A stretch of 39,443 nt of DNA from Clostridia bacterium (GTDB lineage Bacteria > Bacillota > Clostridia > TANB77 > CAG-508). Where the stretch lies: positions 1 to 39,443 of the forward strand of contig CAAGKK010000029.1 in the NCBI GenBank assembly GCA_900770385.1, in the 5' to 3' direction. A program made the position numbers and the translations under genes. Below, piece after piece: positions 16,757 through 25,446 of this stretch. The notes under the pieces are model-generated. The model searched no databases. It saw nothing but the letters and a program-made list of their open reading frames with translations, and was not told the DNA's origin. Position 1 is the stretch's first letter. The number at the start of each line of letters is the position of its first letter.

Positions 16757-17653
16757 TTAAAAAGTAAGATTAAAATTTGGCACATATTCTTCTTCATGTT
16801 CTCCTAGTTCTTGCATATATCCGTTTTCTATATCTAATTCATATACATATTCTTCTATTTTTCTATACTCTTCTTTTGTTAATTTCCTATTTAATTCTTT
16901 TATCTCTTTTGCTTTATAACATGGAAAATATTGAGCCATTATGCTTATATATACTTCTTTGTTTATATTCTCTTTTAACCATTTTAATACTTTTTTAGAA
17001 TTTTCTATATTATTTGGAAGTACCAAATGCCTAATAATTAGACCTTTTTTTATTATTCCATTTTCATCTATTATTGGACTTCCTACTTGCTTGTACATTT
17101 CTTGTATTACTTGTGTAACATTTTCAAAGTAATTATTTATACCAGAATATTTTTTAGCTAAATCATTATAATAGTATTTAAAATCTGGTAAATAAACATC
17201 AATATAACCTTTTAGTTTTTTTATTGTTTCAACATTTTCGTAGCCATTCGAGTTATAAATTATTGGTATATTTAAGCCTTTAGTTTTTGCTATTTTTATT
17301 GCTTCTATTATTTGGTATACATACATTGTTGGGGTTACAAGATTTATATTATTTGCATGTTTTTCTTGTTGTGTTATAAATATGTCTGCTAATTGTTCTA
17401 TTGTAATCTCTATTCCTTTTCCTTGTTGACTTATTTCATAATTCTGACAAAATTTGCATTGTAAATTACAACCAGTAAAAAATACTGTTCCAGATCCATT
17501 TTTTCCGCTTATACATGGTTCTTCATAATAATGTAATGAAGCTAATGCTATTTTTATTTTATCTGTACATTTGCATACACCGATATTTTGTTTTAGTCTA
17601 TTCACTTTACAATTATGTGGACATATTTCACATTTTTCAAGTTCTTTTAACAT
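16757..17653 (-). CDS. PflA-like radical SAM protein (COG1313/PflX type)
   Basis: I place the start at the ATG at 17653 (MLKELEKCEIC), which has an AAAGGGG site; the ATG at 17686 has none. The 298-residue product has an N-terminal Cys cluster (Cys8, 11, 15, 27), then the radical SAM motif GCNLQCKFC (Cys62, Cys66, Cys69), and SAM-binding strands further on. This is the family of PFL-activase homologues often called PflX, whose substrate is unknown. It is distinct from the true PFL activase at 25686-26408. It lies 15 bases ahead of mgtE. The 17654-17733 stretch upstream shows no feature except AT-rich DNA. Confidence 0.85.
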   Translation of the reverse strand: MLKELEKCEICPHNCKVNRLKQNIGVCKCTDKIKIALASLHYYEEPCISGKNGSGTVFFTGCNLQCKFCQNYEISQQGKGIEITIEQLADIFITQQEKHANNINLVTPTMYVYQIIEAIKIAKTKGLNIPIIYNSNGYENVETIKKLKGYIDVYLPDFKYYYNDLAKKYSGINNYFENVTQVIQEMYKQVGSPIIDENGIIKKGLIIRHLVLPNNIENSKKVLKWLKENINKEVYISIMAQYFPCYKAKEIKELNRKLTKEEYRKIEEYVYELDIENGYMQELGEHEEEYVPNFNLTF

Positions 17654-17733
17654 TCTTCTACCCCTTTGCTTTACAAATTTTATCATAATCTATTTTTATT
17701 ATCAATTAATTTTGTTAAAATCAAAAAAATTCT

Positions 17734-17971
17734 GGGCGGACACAGGGTTCCGCCCCCACATATAATCTAATTAATAGTGAATAACGAATAATGAATGATT
17801 AATAATTTATAGAGTTCAGACTATTTTGAGACTTTTTTGAAAAATTATGGCCTGACAGCCCTTTGAGGCACACGGATTACCCCTTGTCTTGGAAGGTCTA
17901 ATTTGGAAAGAAAGTGCTCAAAATGTAGGCTGAATATTTATAAAGTATTTCTTCGTAGCTGCGAGCGGACA
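17734..17971 (+). repeat. Dispersed element, copy B, complete composite
   Basis: The order is: palindrome GGGCGGA-CACAGGGT-TCCGCCC (17734-17755); AT-rich leader with GAATAAT-type repeats (17756-17814); core element (17815-17934) bounded by TTCAG and CTGAA; tail; and degenerate half-site GAGCGGACA (17963-17971). The core differs from copy A at six positions, including changes that put stop codons into the only long plus-strand frame, so it is not protein-coding. This composite and the terminator after it fill the 376-base gap between the radical SAM gene and hydA. Confidence 0.85.
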
Positions 17972-17977
17972 GAGTAT

Positions 17978-18019
17978 ATAAAAAATAAGTCTAATTGTTG
18001 TTAACAATTAGACTTATTT
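17978..18019 (-). terminator. Terminator of the hydrogenase operon
   Basis: A 17-base perfect stem, AAATAAGTCTAATTGTT (17983-17999) with its complement (18003-18019), has a three-base loop and a T-run on the minus strand. It lies directly after the hydA stop codon. Confidence 0.9.
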
Positions 18020-18029
18020 AAATTTTTAT

Positions 18030-19778
18030 TTATATTCTATATTTTTCTTTTGCACTATATGTTGTATGCAATAGTTCGTGTGCTTTATGACTTCCTGGTT
18101 CTTTTAAAAACTCTTTATATATTTGTTTTATTACAGGATTTTCATGTGATTTTCTTATAATACTTTTTTCATCTATTGTATATAGTGCATTAGCTCTTTT
18201 AGATCTTATATCTATTTCTGCTCTTTCTTTAGAAGTATGTATAGGTTGACCTCCACCCATTACACATCCACCAGGGCATGCCATTATTTCTACAAATTGA
18301 TAATCTGCTTTTCCTGATTGTATTTCTTCCATTATTTTCTTAGCATTTCCTAAACCTGAGGCAACTACTATTTTTACTTCTTTTCCTGCTATATTTAATG
18401 TTGCTCTTTTAATTCCCTGTTCTCCTCTTGTTTCTTTATAGTCTATTTTCTTTAGCTCTTCCCCACTTAACTTATCTGCAACAGTTCTTAATGCTGCTTC
18501 CATAACTCCTCCTGTTGTTCCAAATATAACTGCAGCTCCTGTTGCTTCTCCCATTGGGTCATCAAATTTTTCATCTTCTAATTTTACAAAGTCAATATGC
18601 GCTTGTTTTATCATTCTTGCAAGTTCTCTTGTTGTTAATACTGCATCAACATCTGGATATCCGCTTCCATTCATATTTTCTCTTGTTATTTCATATTTTT
18701 TAGCTATACATGGCATAACTGAAACCATATAAATTTTACTTGGATCAACTCCATATTTTTCTGCAAAATAAGTTTTTACCATAGCTCCAAACATTTGATG
18801 TGGTGATTTACAACTTGAAAGATGTGGTATAACATCTGGGTAGTTTAGTTCACAGTATCTTACCCAACCTGGACTACAAGAAGTAATCATTGGAAGTACT
18901 CCTTTATTCTCCATTCTTTGTATAAATTCTGTTCCTTCTTCCATTATTGTTAAATCTGCTCCTGTGTCTGTATCAAACACTTTGTTAAATCCTAATCTTT
19001 TTAATGCTGATACCATTTTACCTTTTACATTTGTTCCAATTTCCATGCCGAATTCTTCGCCTAATGCTACACGAACTGCTGGAGCTGTTTGTACTACAAC
19101 ATAACTTTCTTCATCTTTTAATTTTTTCCATACTTCTTTTGTACTATCTTTTTCTTTTAAAGCTCCAACTGGGCAACTTTCAATACATTGTCCACAAAAT
19201 GTACAATTTACATCGTTTAAGCTATGATTTTCTGCTGTAGATACACAAGATGTAAAACCTCTTTGTGCACAATCTATAGCTCCTACTCCTTGCACTTTTT
19301 TACATGTTGCTATACATCTTCTACATAAAATACATTTATTGAAATCTCTTACTATTGATGGAGATAAATCATCTATTTTATGTGTTGTTCTTTCTCCTTT
19401 GTATTCTATTTCTGTTACATTAAAGTCCATAGCTAATTTCTGTAACTCACAATTTCCATTTCTTGTACAAGTTAAACAATCTCTATCATGATTTGATAAT
19501 ATTAAATCTAAAACTAATCTTCTAGCTTCTATTAATTGTGGTGTATTTGTATGTATTATCATTCCTTCTTCTGCTTTTTGAATACATGATGTTGCAAAGC
19601 CTCTTCTTCCTTCTACTTCTACTAAGCACATTCTGCATTCTCCCATTTCGTTTATATCTTTTAAGAAACATAAAGTTGGAATATTTATATTTACTTTTTT
19701 AGCAGCTTCTAATATTGTTTTTCCTTTTTCAACTTCAACTTCTTTTCCATCTATAGTTAATTTAATCATTTCTGCCAT
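18030..19778 (-). CDS. hydA: [FeFe] hydrogenase catalytic subunit (HydA/HndD type)
   Basis: The 582-residue protein carries, in order, a [2Fe-2S] ferredoxin domain (Cys37, 48, 51, 65), a His-Cys3 [4Fe-4S] site (His97, Cys101, 104, 110), a two-cluster ferredoxin domain (Cys149/152/155/159 and 192/195/198/202) and the H-cluster domain. H-cluster motifs are TSCSPGW (299-305), MPCIAKKYE (355-363) and the EIMACPGGC...GGGQP region (about 498-512). A small-subunit-like C-terminus follows. The first motif has Ser where TSCCPxW is usually quoted, a known kind of variation. With the NuoF- and NuoE-like partners it should form an NAD(P)H/ferredoxin-linked hydrogenase, probably electron-bifurcating, in the cytoplasm. 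It is the last gene of the operon. Confidence 0.95.
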   Translation of the reverse strand: MAEMIKLTIDGKEVEVEKGKTILEAAKKVNINIPTLCFLKDINEMGECRMCLVEVEGRRGFATSCIQKAEEGMIIHTNTPQLIEARRLVLDLILSNHDRDCLTCTRNGNCELQKLAMDFNVTEIEYKGERTTHKIDDLSPSIVRDFNKCILCRRCIATCKKVQGVGAIDCAQRGFTSCVSTAENHSLNDVNCTFCGQCIESCPVGALKEKDSTKEVWKKLKDEESYVVVQTAPAVRVALGEEFGMEIGTNVKGKMVSALKRLGFNKVFDTDTGADLTIMEEGTEFIQRMENKGVLPMITSCSPGWVRYCELNYPDVIPHLSSCKSPHQMFGAMVKTYFAEKYGVDPSKIYMVSVMPCIAKKYEITRENMNGSGYPDVDAVLTTRELARMIKQAHIDFVKLEDEKFDDPMGEATGAAVIFGTTGGVMEAALRTVADKLSGEELKKIDYKETRGEQGIKRATLNIAGKEVKIVVASGLGNAKKIMEEIQSGKADYQFVEIMACPGGCVMGGGQPIHTSKERAEIDIRSKRANALYTIDEKSIIRKSHENPVIKQIYKEFLKEPGSHKAHELLHTTYSAKEKYRI

Positions 19779-19817
19779 CTTTTTTTCTCCTTTCAGGATT
19801 ATATTTATTTTATTAAT

Positions 19818-21677
19818 TTATTTAGATATAGCTTTAAATGGGCATTTATCAATGCAGCTACCACATTTTATACATATATCTGGATTTATTTTGTGTGGTT
19901 GTTTTACTTCTCCTGTTATTGCATTTACAGGACATTGTCTTTTACAAATTCCACATCCTTTACATAGTTCTGGATTTATTTCTATGTTTGCTAATTTTTT
20001 GCATTCTCCTGCTGGACATTTTTTATATGATATATGTGCTCTATATTCGTCTTTAAAATACTTTAGTGTTGATAGCACAGGATTTGGAGCTGTTTGACCT
20101 AATCCGCAAACAGATGCATTTTTTATATTAATTGCTAACTTTTCTAATTTTTCTAGGTCTTCTATTTCTCCTTCGCCTTCTGTTATTTTTTCTAGAATCT
20201 CTAGCATTCTTTTAGTTCCAATTCTACATGGTGTACATTTACCACAAGATTCATCTACTGTGAATCCTAAATAAAATTTTGCTAAATTTACCATACATTT
20301 AGAATTATCCATTACTATTAATCCACCAGATCCCATCATAGATCCAATTGCTGTTAATGATTCATAATCTATTGGTGTATCTAAATGTTCTGCTGGTATA
20401 CATCCTCCTGAAGGTCCTCCTGTTTGTGCTGCTTTAAATTCTTTTCCGTTTGGTATTCCTCCACCTATATCAAATACTATTTCTCTTAGTGTTGTTCCCA
20501 TAGGTACTTCTACTAATCCTACATTTACAACATTTCCGCCTAGAGCAAATACTTTTGTTCCTTTAGAGTTTTCTGTTCCTATTCCTGCATACCATTTAGC
20601 TCCATTTAAAATAATTTTTGTTATATTAGCATATGTTTCTACATTGTTTATTAAAGTTGGTTTTCCCCATAAACCAGAATTTGCTGGATATGGTGGTTTT
20701 AATCTTGGTTGCCCTCTTCTTCCTTCTATTGATTCTAGAAGTGCTGTTTCTTCTCCACACACAAATGCTCCTGCACCTAATCTGATTTCTAAGTCAAAAT
20801 CAAAATTTGTATTCCATATATTTTTTCCTAATATTCCATATTCTTTTGCTTGATCTATTGCAATTTGAAATCTTTGAACAGCTATTGGATATTCTGCTCT
20901 TACATAGATATAGCCTTTGTTTGCGCCTATACTATATCCTGCTATCATCATTGCTTCTATAATACAATGTGGGTCTCCTTCTAAAATACTTCTATCCATA
21001 AATGCTCCTGGGTCACCCTCATCTGCATTACAAACAACATATTTTTGATCTCCTTGCGCCATTTTTGTAAACATCCATTTTTTACCTGTTGGAAAGCCTG
21101 CTCCGCCTCTTCCACGAAGTCCTGAATCTGAAATTTCTTTTATAACTTCGTCTGGAGACATTGTTTTTAATACTTTTTCTAAAGCTTTATATCCATCAAA
21201 TGCTATATATTCATCTATATTTTCTGGATCTATTATCCCACAATTTTTTAGAGCAATTCTTTCTTGTTTTTTATAGAAATTAAGTTCATCTAATCTATTT
21301 ACTATGGTATCATCAACATCTTTGCAAAGTAATCTTTCTACTAGTTCTCCTTCAATTATATGTTTTTGTATAATTTCTTCGCAATCTTCTGGTTTAACCA
21401 TAGCATAAAATGTATCTTCTGGTCTTATAATAACAATAGGTCCTTTAGCACAAAGTCCAAAACATCCAGTTTGTATAACTCTTACATTTTCTATATTTTT
21501 TTCTTTTAATATTTTTCTAAAATTTTCAATTATTTTAGGTGATTTTGAAGATGTACATCCTGTTCCATGGCATACTAAAATATGTTTTTCTCTAGTATCT
21601 GCATTTAGATTAACACGCAAGTCAAGTTCTTTTCTTTTTTCTTCTCTGATTTTTTGTATTTCTTCTAATGTTTTCAT
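19818..21677 (-). CDS. hydB: Hydrogenase NuoF-like flavin subunit (HydB/HndC type)
   Basis: The 619-residue protein has an N-terminal thioredoxin-like [2Fe-2S] domain (Cys36, Cys41, Cys72, Cys76). The NuoF core follows with FMN/NAD motifs GLRGRGGAGFPTGKKW and CNADEGDPGAFMDR, the [4Fe-4S] site SCGKCTPCR, and a C-terminal double [4Fe-4S] ferredoxin (CKGCGICKRQCP, CIKCGSCIDKCP). This fused layout is that of HydB of trimeric bifurcating hydrogenases, rather than the four-gene hnd set in which the thioredoxin-like domain is a separate HndB. It would oxidise or reduce NAD(P)H and pass electrons to HydA and ferredoxin. It begins nine bases after the NuoE-like gene and ends 39 bases before hydA. Confidence 0.95.
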   Translation of the reverse strand: MKTLEEIQKIREEKRKELDLRVNLNADTREKHILVCHGTGCTSSKSPKIIENFRKILKEKNIENVRVIQTGCFGLCAKGPIVIIRPEDTFYAMVKPEDCEEIIQKHIIEGELVERLLCKDVDDTIVNRLDELNFYKKQERIALKNCGIIDPENIDEYIAFDGYKALEKVLKTMSPDEVIKEISDSGLRGRGGAGFPTGKKWMFTKMAQGDQKYVVCNADEGDPGAFMDRSILEGDPHCIIEAMMIAGYSIGANKGYIYVRAEYPIAVQRFQIAIDQAKEYGILGKNIWNTNFDFDLEIRLGAGAFVCGEETALLESIEGRRGQPRLKPPYPANSGLWGKPTLINNVETYANITKIILNGAKWYAGIGTENSKGTKVFALGGNVVNVGLVEVPMGTTLREIVFDIGGGIPNGKEFKAAQTGGPSGGCIPAEHLDTPIDYESLTAIGSMMGSGGLIVMDNSKCMVNLAKFYLGFTVDESCGKCTPCRIGTKRMLEILEKITEGEGEIEDLEKLEKLAINIKNASVCGLGQTAPNPVLSTLKYFKDEYRAHISYKKCPAGECKKLANIEINPELCKGCGICKRQCPVNAITGEVKQPHKINPDICIKCGSCIDKCPFKAISK

Positions 21678-21686
21678 ACTTCCTCC

Positions 21687-22184
21687 TTATTCTTTATTTT
21701 TATATTCTTCTATTATTTTGTCTACCATCTCTGGAGTTGCTTTTCCATAAACCTCTTCATTTACTGTGAATACTGGTGCCAAACCACATGCTCCTATACA
21801 TCTAGTTGCATCTATTGAAAATTTTCCATCTGAAGTTGTTTGACCTTCTTCTATTTTTAATTTTTGTTTTACTCTGTCTAGTATTTTTTCTCCACCTTTT
21901 ACAAAACATGCTGTTCCCATACATACAGAAACATGGTACTTTCCTTTAGGTTCTAATGTAAATCTAGAATAAAATGTAACAACGCCATATACTTCTGCTA
22001 CCTCCACTCCTAGATATTTAGCAATTTCTTCTTGAACAAATGTTGGTATGTACCCAAATTTTTCTTGTGCTTCGTTTAAAATTTGAATTAAATTACTCTT
22101 ATCATGAGTATATTTAGATAAGATTTCTTTTAATTCTTCTGTTGCTTTTTCTTTCATACAGTTATCGCATTTACTTTCTCCCAT
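21687..22184 (-). CDS. hydC: Hydrogenase NuoE-like [2Fe-2S] subunit (HydC/HndA type)
   Basis: The 165-residue product is a thioredoxin-like [2Fe-2S] protein of the NuoE family. It has the helical N-terminal part (about 10-75) with the FGYIP and VAEVYGVVTFYSRF landmarks, then cluster ligands in CMGTACFVKGG and DATRCIGACG (about 93-98 and 129-135). An extra CDNC pair is near the N-terminus. It is the first gene of the hydrogenase operon, with AGGAGG before the ATG. I find no convincing sigma-A promoter in the 80 bases between the tRNA terminator and this gene. Confidence 0.95.
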   Translation of the reverse strand: MGESKCDNCMKEKATEELKEILSKYTHDKSNLIQILNEAQEKFGYIPTFVQEEIAKYLGVEVAEVYGVVTFYSRFTLEPKGKYHVSVCMGTACFVKGGEKILDRVKQKLKIEEGQTTSDGKFSIDATRCIGACGLAPVFTVNEEVYGKATPEMVDKIIEEYKNKE

Positions 22185-22265
22185 ATATAACCTCCTATTA
22201 GTTTGTTTGACTTTTATATGTATATGCTTGTACTGTTTCTTTATGATTTGAACATATAAAAAAAC

Positions 22266-22292
22266 ATCTAATCTGATTATATCAAATTAGAT
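22266..22292 (-). terminator. Terminator of the tRNA operon
   Basis: ATCTAAT (22266-22272) and ATTAGAT (22286-22292) form a hairpin followed on the minus strand by a T7 run. It lies 64 bases past the 3' end of the tRNA-Tyr gene. Confidence 0.75.
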
Positions 22293-22355
22293 ATTTTTAA
22301 GCAATCTTTTTATATTTTTTGTAAAAAAATAATAGCTAGTAGAAACTAACTATTA

Positions 22356-22441
22356 TGGTGGGCAGTCCTGGATTCGAACCAGGGTACTCCGAAGAGGTCA
22401 GATTTACAGTCTGATGGTTTTAACCACTCACCCAACTACCC
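22356..22441 (-). tRNA. tRNA-Tyr (GUA)
   Basis: On the minus strand the acceptor GGGTAGT pairs with ACTGCCC, followed by discriminator A and an encoded CCA. The anticodon arm CAGACTGTAAATCTG is the typical tRNA-Tyr sequence. A long variable arm (ACCTCTTCGGAGT) and T-arm CCTGG-TTCGAAT-CCAGG confirm a class II tRNA. It is the last of three tRNAs in one transcript. Confidence 0.95.
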
Positions 22442-22454
22442 ATAAAATAAAAAA

Positions 22455-22531
22455 TGGTCCGCCCTCTAGGATTCGAACCTAGGACCCACCGGTTATGAGC
22501 CGGTTGCTCTGACCAACTGAGCTAAGGGCGG
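22455..22531 (-). tRNA. tRNA with CAU anticodon (elongator Met or, more likely, Ile2)
   Basis: On the minus strand the acceptor CCGCCCT pairs with AGGGCGG, followed by A and an encoded CCA. The anticodon arm ACCGG-CTCATAA-CCGGT has anticodon CAU. The C1-G72 pair rules against an initiator. The ACCGGCTCATAACCGGT arm and the CCCTTAGCTCAGTTGGT start resemble the tRNA-Ile2 of other Clostridia, in which lysidine at C34 makes it read AUA. AUA is very common in these genes. The identity needs a tool that separates Met from Ile2. Confidence 0.9.
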
Positions 22532-22543
22532 TTATTAAAAAAA

Positions 22544-22617
<74 letters not shown>

Positions 22618-22643
22618 ATCTATATTTGTTCTGACAAGTATAG

Positions 22644-22672
22644 ATTATAAATGTTCTATTCTATTTTGTCAA
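22644..22672 (-). promoter_or_regulatory. Consensus sigma-A promoter of the tRNA operon
   Basis: On the minus strand TTGACA (22672-22667) and TATAAT (22649-22644) are exact consensus hexamers with a 17-base spacer. Transcription should start about 20 bases before tRNA-Gly. It is the strongest promoter visible in the window, as expected for stable RNA. Confidence 0.92.
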
Positions 22673-22706
22673 TACTTTTTTAGAAAAAATTTTTTATTTT
22701 TTGATA

Positions 22707-23057
22707 TTATACTTCTTTTATGTTTTCTAATAGTTCTTTACAATCTTTTAAATTTAATATTTTTATTTGGCTATATTCTTTTTGTAATTTTTCTATAATA
22801 AGTTTTGTTTTATCTGTCGAATTTAAATCTATTACAATAATATTTTTTATTATATCTTCTTTTCCATATATAATTTTAAACATTAAAGTTCTAAAAAATG
22901 TTTCTATAATATTTTCTTGATTTTTTATAGCTATAATAAAATAAATTCCATCTGTATTCATTTTGGTATAACTAAATATATATATAATATTTTTAATTAT
23001 TTCAAACATTCCATAGAATGCTAATGTCCATATAACAACAGTAAATATACTTTCCAT
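22707..23057 (-). CDS. Short membrane-anchored protein with a glycosyltransferase-2-like nucleotide-binding fragment
   Basis: The 116-residue product has one N-terminal membrane helix (about residues 5-30). A small alpha/beta region follows: IYFIIAIKNQENIIETFFRTL, then NIIVIDLNSTDKTKLIIEKLQKEY (residues about 72-95, mentioned as a landmark). The IDLNSTDKT segment looks like the VDDGSTD motif of family 2 glycosyltransferases. It is far too short to be an active enzyme of that family. I do not know its function. AGGTGA lies before the ATG. It is divergent from pflB and downstream of no other gene. Confidence 0.65.
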   Translation of the reverse strand: MESIFTVVIWTLAFYGMFEIIKNIIYIFSYTKMNTDGIYFIIAIKNQENIIETFFRTLMFKIIYGKEDIIKNIIVIDLNSTDKTKLIIEKLQKEYSQIKILNLKDCKELLENIKEV

Positions 23058-23172
23058 TTATTTCACCTAATTTATTTTATTCTTTTTTTTAAAATTTTGT
23101 GATTTTTACTTTACTTATATGGGCATAATATATTATAATATTTTGAGATTTTTTAAAGGGAGGAATAATAAA

Positions 23173-25407
23173 ATGAAGTTTGAACAATGGAATGGTTTTA
23201 AAGAAGGAACTTGGACAACTTCTGTTGATGTTAGACAGTTTATTCAAAAGAATTATACACCTTATGAAGGAGATGAATCTTTTCTAACAAATGCTACAAA
23301 TAAAACAACTAAATTGTGGAATGTTGTATTAGAATTGTATAAAAAAGAAAAAGATAATGGTGGAGTATTAGATATAGACACTAAAACTATTTCTACTATA
23401 ACTAGTCATAAACCTGGTTATATTCAAAAAGATTTAGAAGAAATAGTTGGTCTACAAACTGATGCTCCTTTAAAAAGGGCAATTATGCCTTTTGGCGGAA
23501 TAAGAATAGTAGAAAAATCTTGTGAAGCTTATGGAAAAAAAGTAGCTCCAGAAGTTGATAATATTTTTCATACAATAAGAAAAACTCATAATGATGGTGT
23601 TTTTGATGCCTATACACCTGATGTAAGAGCTGCTAGAACATCTCATCTTTTAACAGGTCTTCCAGATGGATATGGTCGTGGAAGAATTATAGGAGATTAT
23701 AGAAGAGTTGCTCTATATGGTGTAGACTTTTTAATAGATAGAAAGAAAGATAACTTAAAATATTATGATCCAGATTGTTTTGACGAAAAAGTAATTAGAG
23801 AGCGTGAAGAATTATCAGAACAAATTAAAGCTTTAAATGAATTAAAACAAATGGCTGAAAGTTATGGATTTGATATATCTGTTCCTGCAAAAAATGCAAA
23901 AGAAGCTATACAATGGACATATTTTGCTTATCTTGCTGCTATAAAAGAGCAAAATGGTGCTGCTATGAGTCTTGGAAGAACTTCTACTTTTTTAGATATT
24001 TATATTCAAAGAGATATCAATAATGGTACTTTAACTGAAGAACAAGCTCAAGAATTAATGGATCATTTTGTAATGAAATTAAGATTAGTAAGATTCTTAA
24101 GAACTCCTGAATATGACGAATTATTTAGTGGAGATCCTGTTTGGGTTACTGAATCAATTGGTGGTATGGGTATTGATGGAAGAACTTTAGTAACTAAGAA
24201 CTCTTTCAGAATTCTTCATACATTGGAAACTTTAGGATCTGCTCCTGAGCCAAATTTAACTGTACTTTGGTCTACAAGATTACCAGAAGGATTTAAAAAA
24301 TATGCAACTAGTTTATCTATAAGAACATCTTCTATTCAATATGAAAATGATGACTTAATGAGAAGATACTGGGGCGATGATTATGGAATAGCTTGTTGTG
24401 TTTCTGCTATGGAAATTGGAAAACAAATGCAATTCTTTGGAGCTAGATGTAATTTAGCTAAAACACTTTTATATGCTATAAATGGTGGTAAAGATGAAAT
24501 ATCTGGTAAACAAGTAGCTCCAAAATTTGAACCTATAACATCTGAATATTTAAATTATGATGATGTTATGGAAAAATTCGAGAATATGATGGATTATGTT
24601 ACTAGAATTTATATTAAAGCTTTAAATACTATTCATTATATGCATGATAAATATTGTTACGAAAAATTAGAAATGGCTTTACATGACACACACATTTTAA
24701 GAACAATGGCATGTGGTATTGCTGGTTTATCTGTTGTAGCAGATTCTTTAAGTGCTATAAAATATGCTAAAGTTAAAACAATTAGAAATGAAAATGGATT
24801 AGTTGTAGATTATGCAATTGAAGGAGATTTTCCAAAATTCGGAAACGATGATGATAGAGTTGATGAAATTGCTACTGAATTAGTAAGAACATTTATAAAA
24901 AAATTAAGCAAACATCAAACTTATAGAGATGCAAAAACAACATTATCTATTTTAACTATTACTTCAAATGTAGTTTATGGAAAGAATACAGGAAATACTC
25001 CTGATGGTAGAAGAGCTGGTGCTCCATTTGGACCTGGTGCTAATCCTTTACATGGTAGAGACACTCACGGTGCATTAGCTGCTTTAAACTCTGTTTCAAA
25101 ATTACAATATGAATATGCAGAAGACGGAATTTCTTATACTTTTGCTATTACTCCTAAAGCATTAGGCAAATCAGAAGATGAAAGAGTTTCAAATTTAGTA
25201 ACAATGTTAGATGGATATTTTGCAAGAGATGCTCATCACTTAAATGTAAATGTATTTGATAGAAGTCTTTTATTAGATGCTATGGATCATCCTGAGAAAT
25301 ACCCTCAACTTACAATAAGAGTTTCTGGATATGCTGTAAACTTTACAAAATTAACTCGTGAACAACAATTAGATGTTATTAATAGAACAATTCAAGAATC
25401 TATATAG
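23173..25407 (+). CDS. pflB: Formate acetyltransferase (pyruvate formate-lyase)
   Basis: I take the start at the ATG at 23173 (MKFEQWNGF), preceded by GGGAGG, not the in-frame ATG at 23119, which lacks a site. The 744-residue enzyme converts pyruvate and CoA to acetyl-CoA and formate in the cytoplasm. The adjacent active-site cysteines are Cys408-Cys409 (in IACCVSAM). The glycyl-radical loop is RVSGYAV near residue 719, followed by the usual short C-terminal tail. Length and motifs match true PFL, not a diol dehydratase or other glycyl radical enzyme. Its activase gene follows, separated by a dispersed repeat. Confidence 0.97.
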   Translation: MKFEQWNGFKEGTWTTSVDVRQFIQKNYTPYEGDESFLTNATNKTTKLWNVVLELYKKEKDNGGVLDIDTKTISTITSHKPGYIQKDLEEIVGLQTDAPLKRAIMPFGGIRIVEKSCEAYGKKVAPEVDNIFHTIRKTHNDGVFDAYTPDVRAARTSHLLTGLPDGYGRGRIIGDYRRVALYGVDFLIDRKKDNLKYYDPDCFDEKVIREREELSEQIKALNELKQMAESYGFDISVPAKNAKEAIQWTYFAYLAAIKEQNGAAMSLGRTSTFLDIYIQRDINNGTLTEEQAQELMDHFVMKLRLVRFLRTPEYDELFSGDPVWVTESIGGMGIDGRTLVTKNSFRILHTLETLGSAPEPNLTVLWSTRLPEGFKKYATSLSIRTSSIQYENDDLMRRYWGDDYGIACCVSAMEIGKQMQFFGARCNLAKTLLYAINGGKDEISGKQVAPKFEPITSEYLNYDDVMEKFENMMDYVTRIYIKALNTIHYMHDKYCYEKLEMALHDTHILRTMACGIAGLSVVADSLSAIKYAKVKTIRNENGLVVDYAIEGDFPKFGNDDDRVDEIATELVRTFIKKLSKHQTYRDAKTTLSILTITSNVVYGKNTGNTPDGRRAGAPFGPGANPLHGRDTHGALAALNSVSKLQYEYAEDGISYTFAITPKALGKSEDERVSNLVTMLDGYFARDAHHLNVNVFDRSLLLDAMDHPEKYPQLTIRVSGYAVNFTKLTREQQLDVINRTIQESI

Positions 25408-25446
25408 ATTATTTAATGATGAAAAATTAAAAATGAATAATACGCA

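Noticed and set aside
17687..18029. CRISPR array suggested by the recurring sequence blocks
   Set aside because: The repeats are about 120 bp, many kilobases apart, and not regularly spaced; no cas genes are present.
23098..23139. Promoter for pflB (TTGTGA, CATAAT or TATAAT)
   Set aside because: Spacings of the available hexamer pairs are 20 or more bases, or the -35 match is poor; no pair is convincing.
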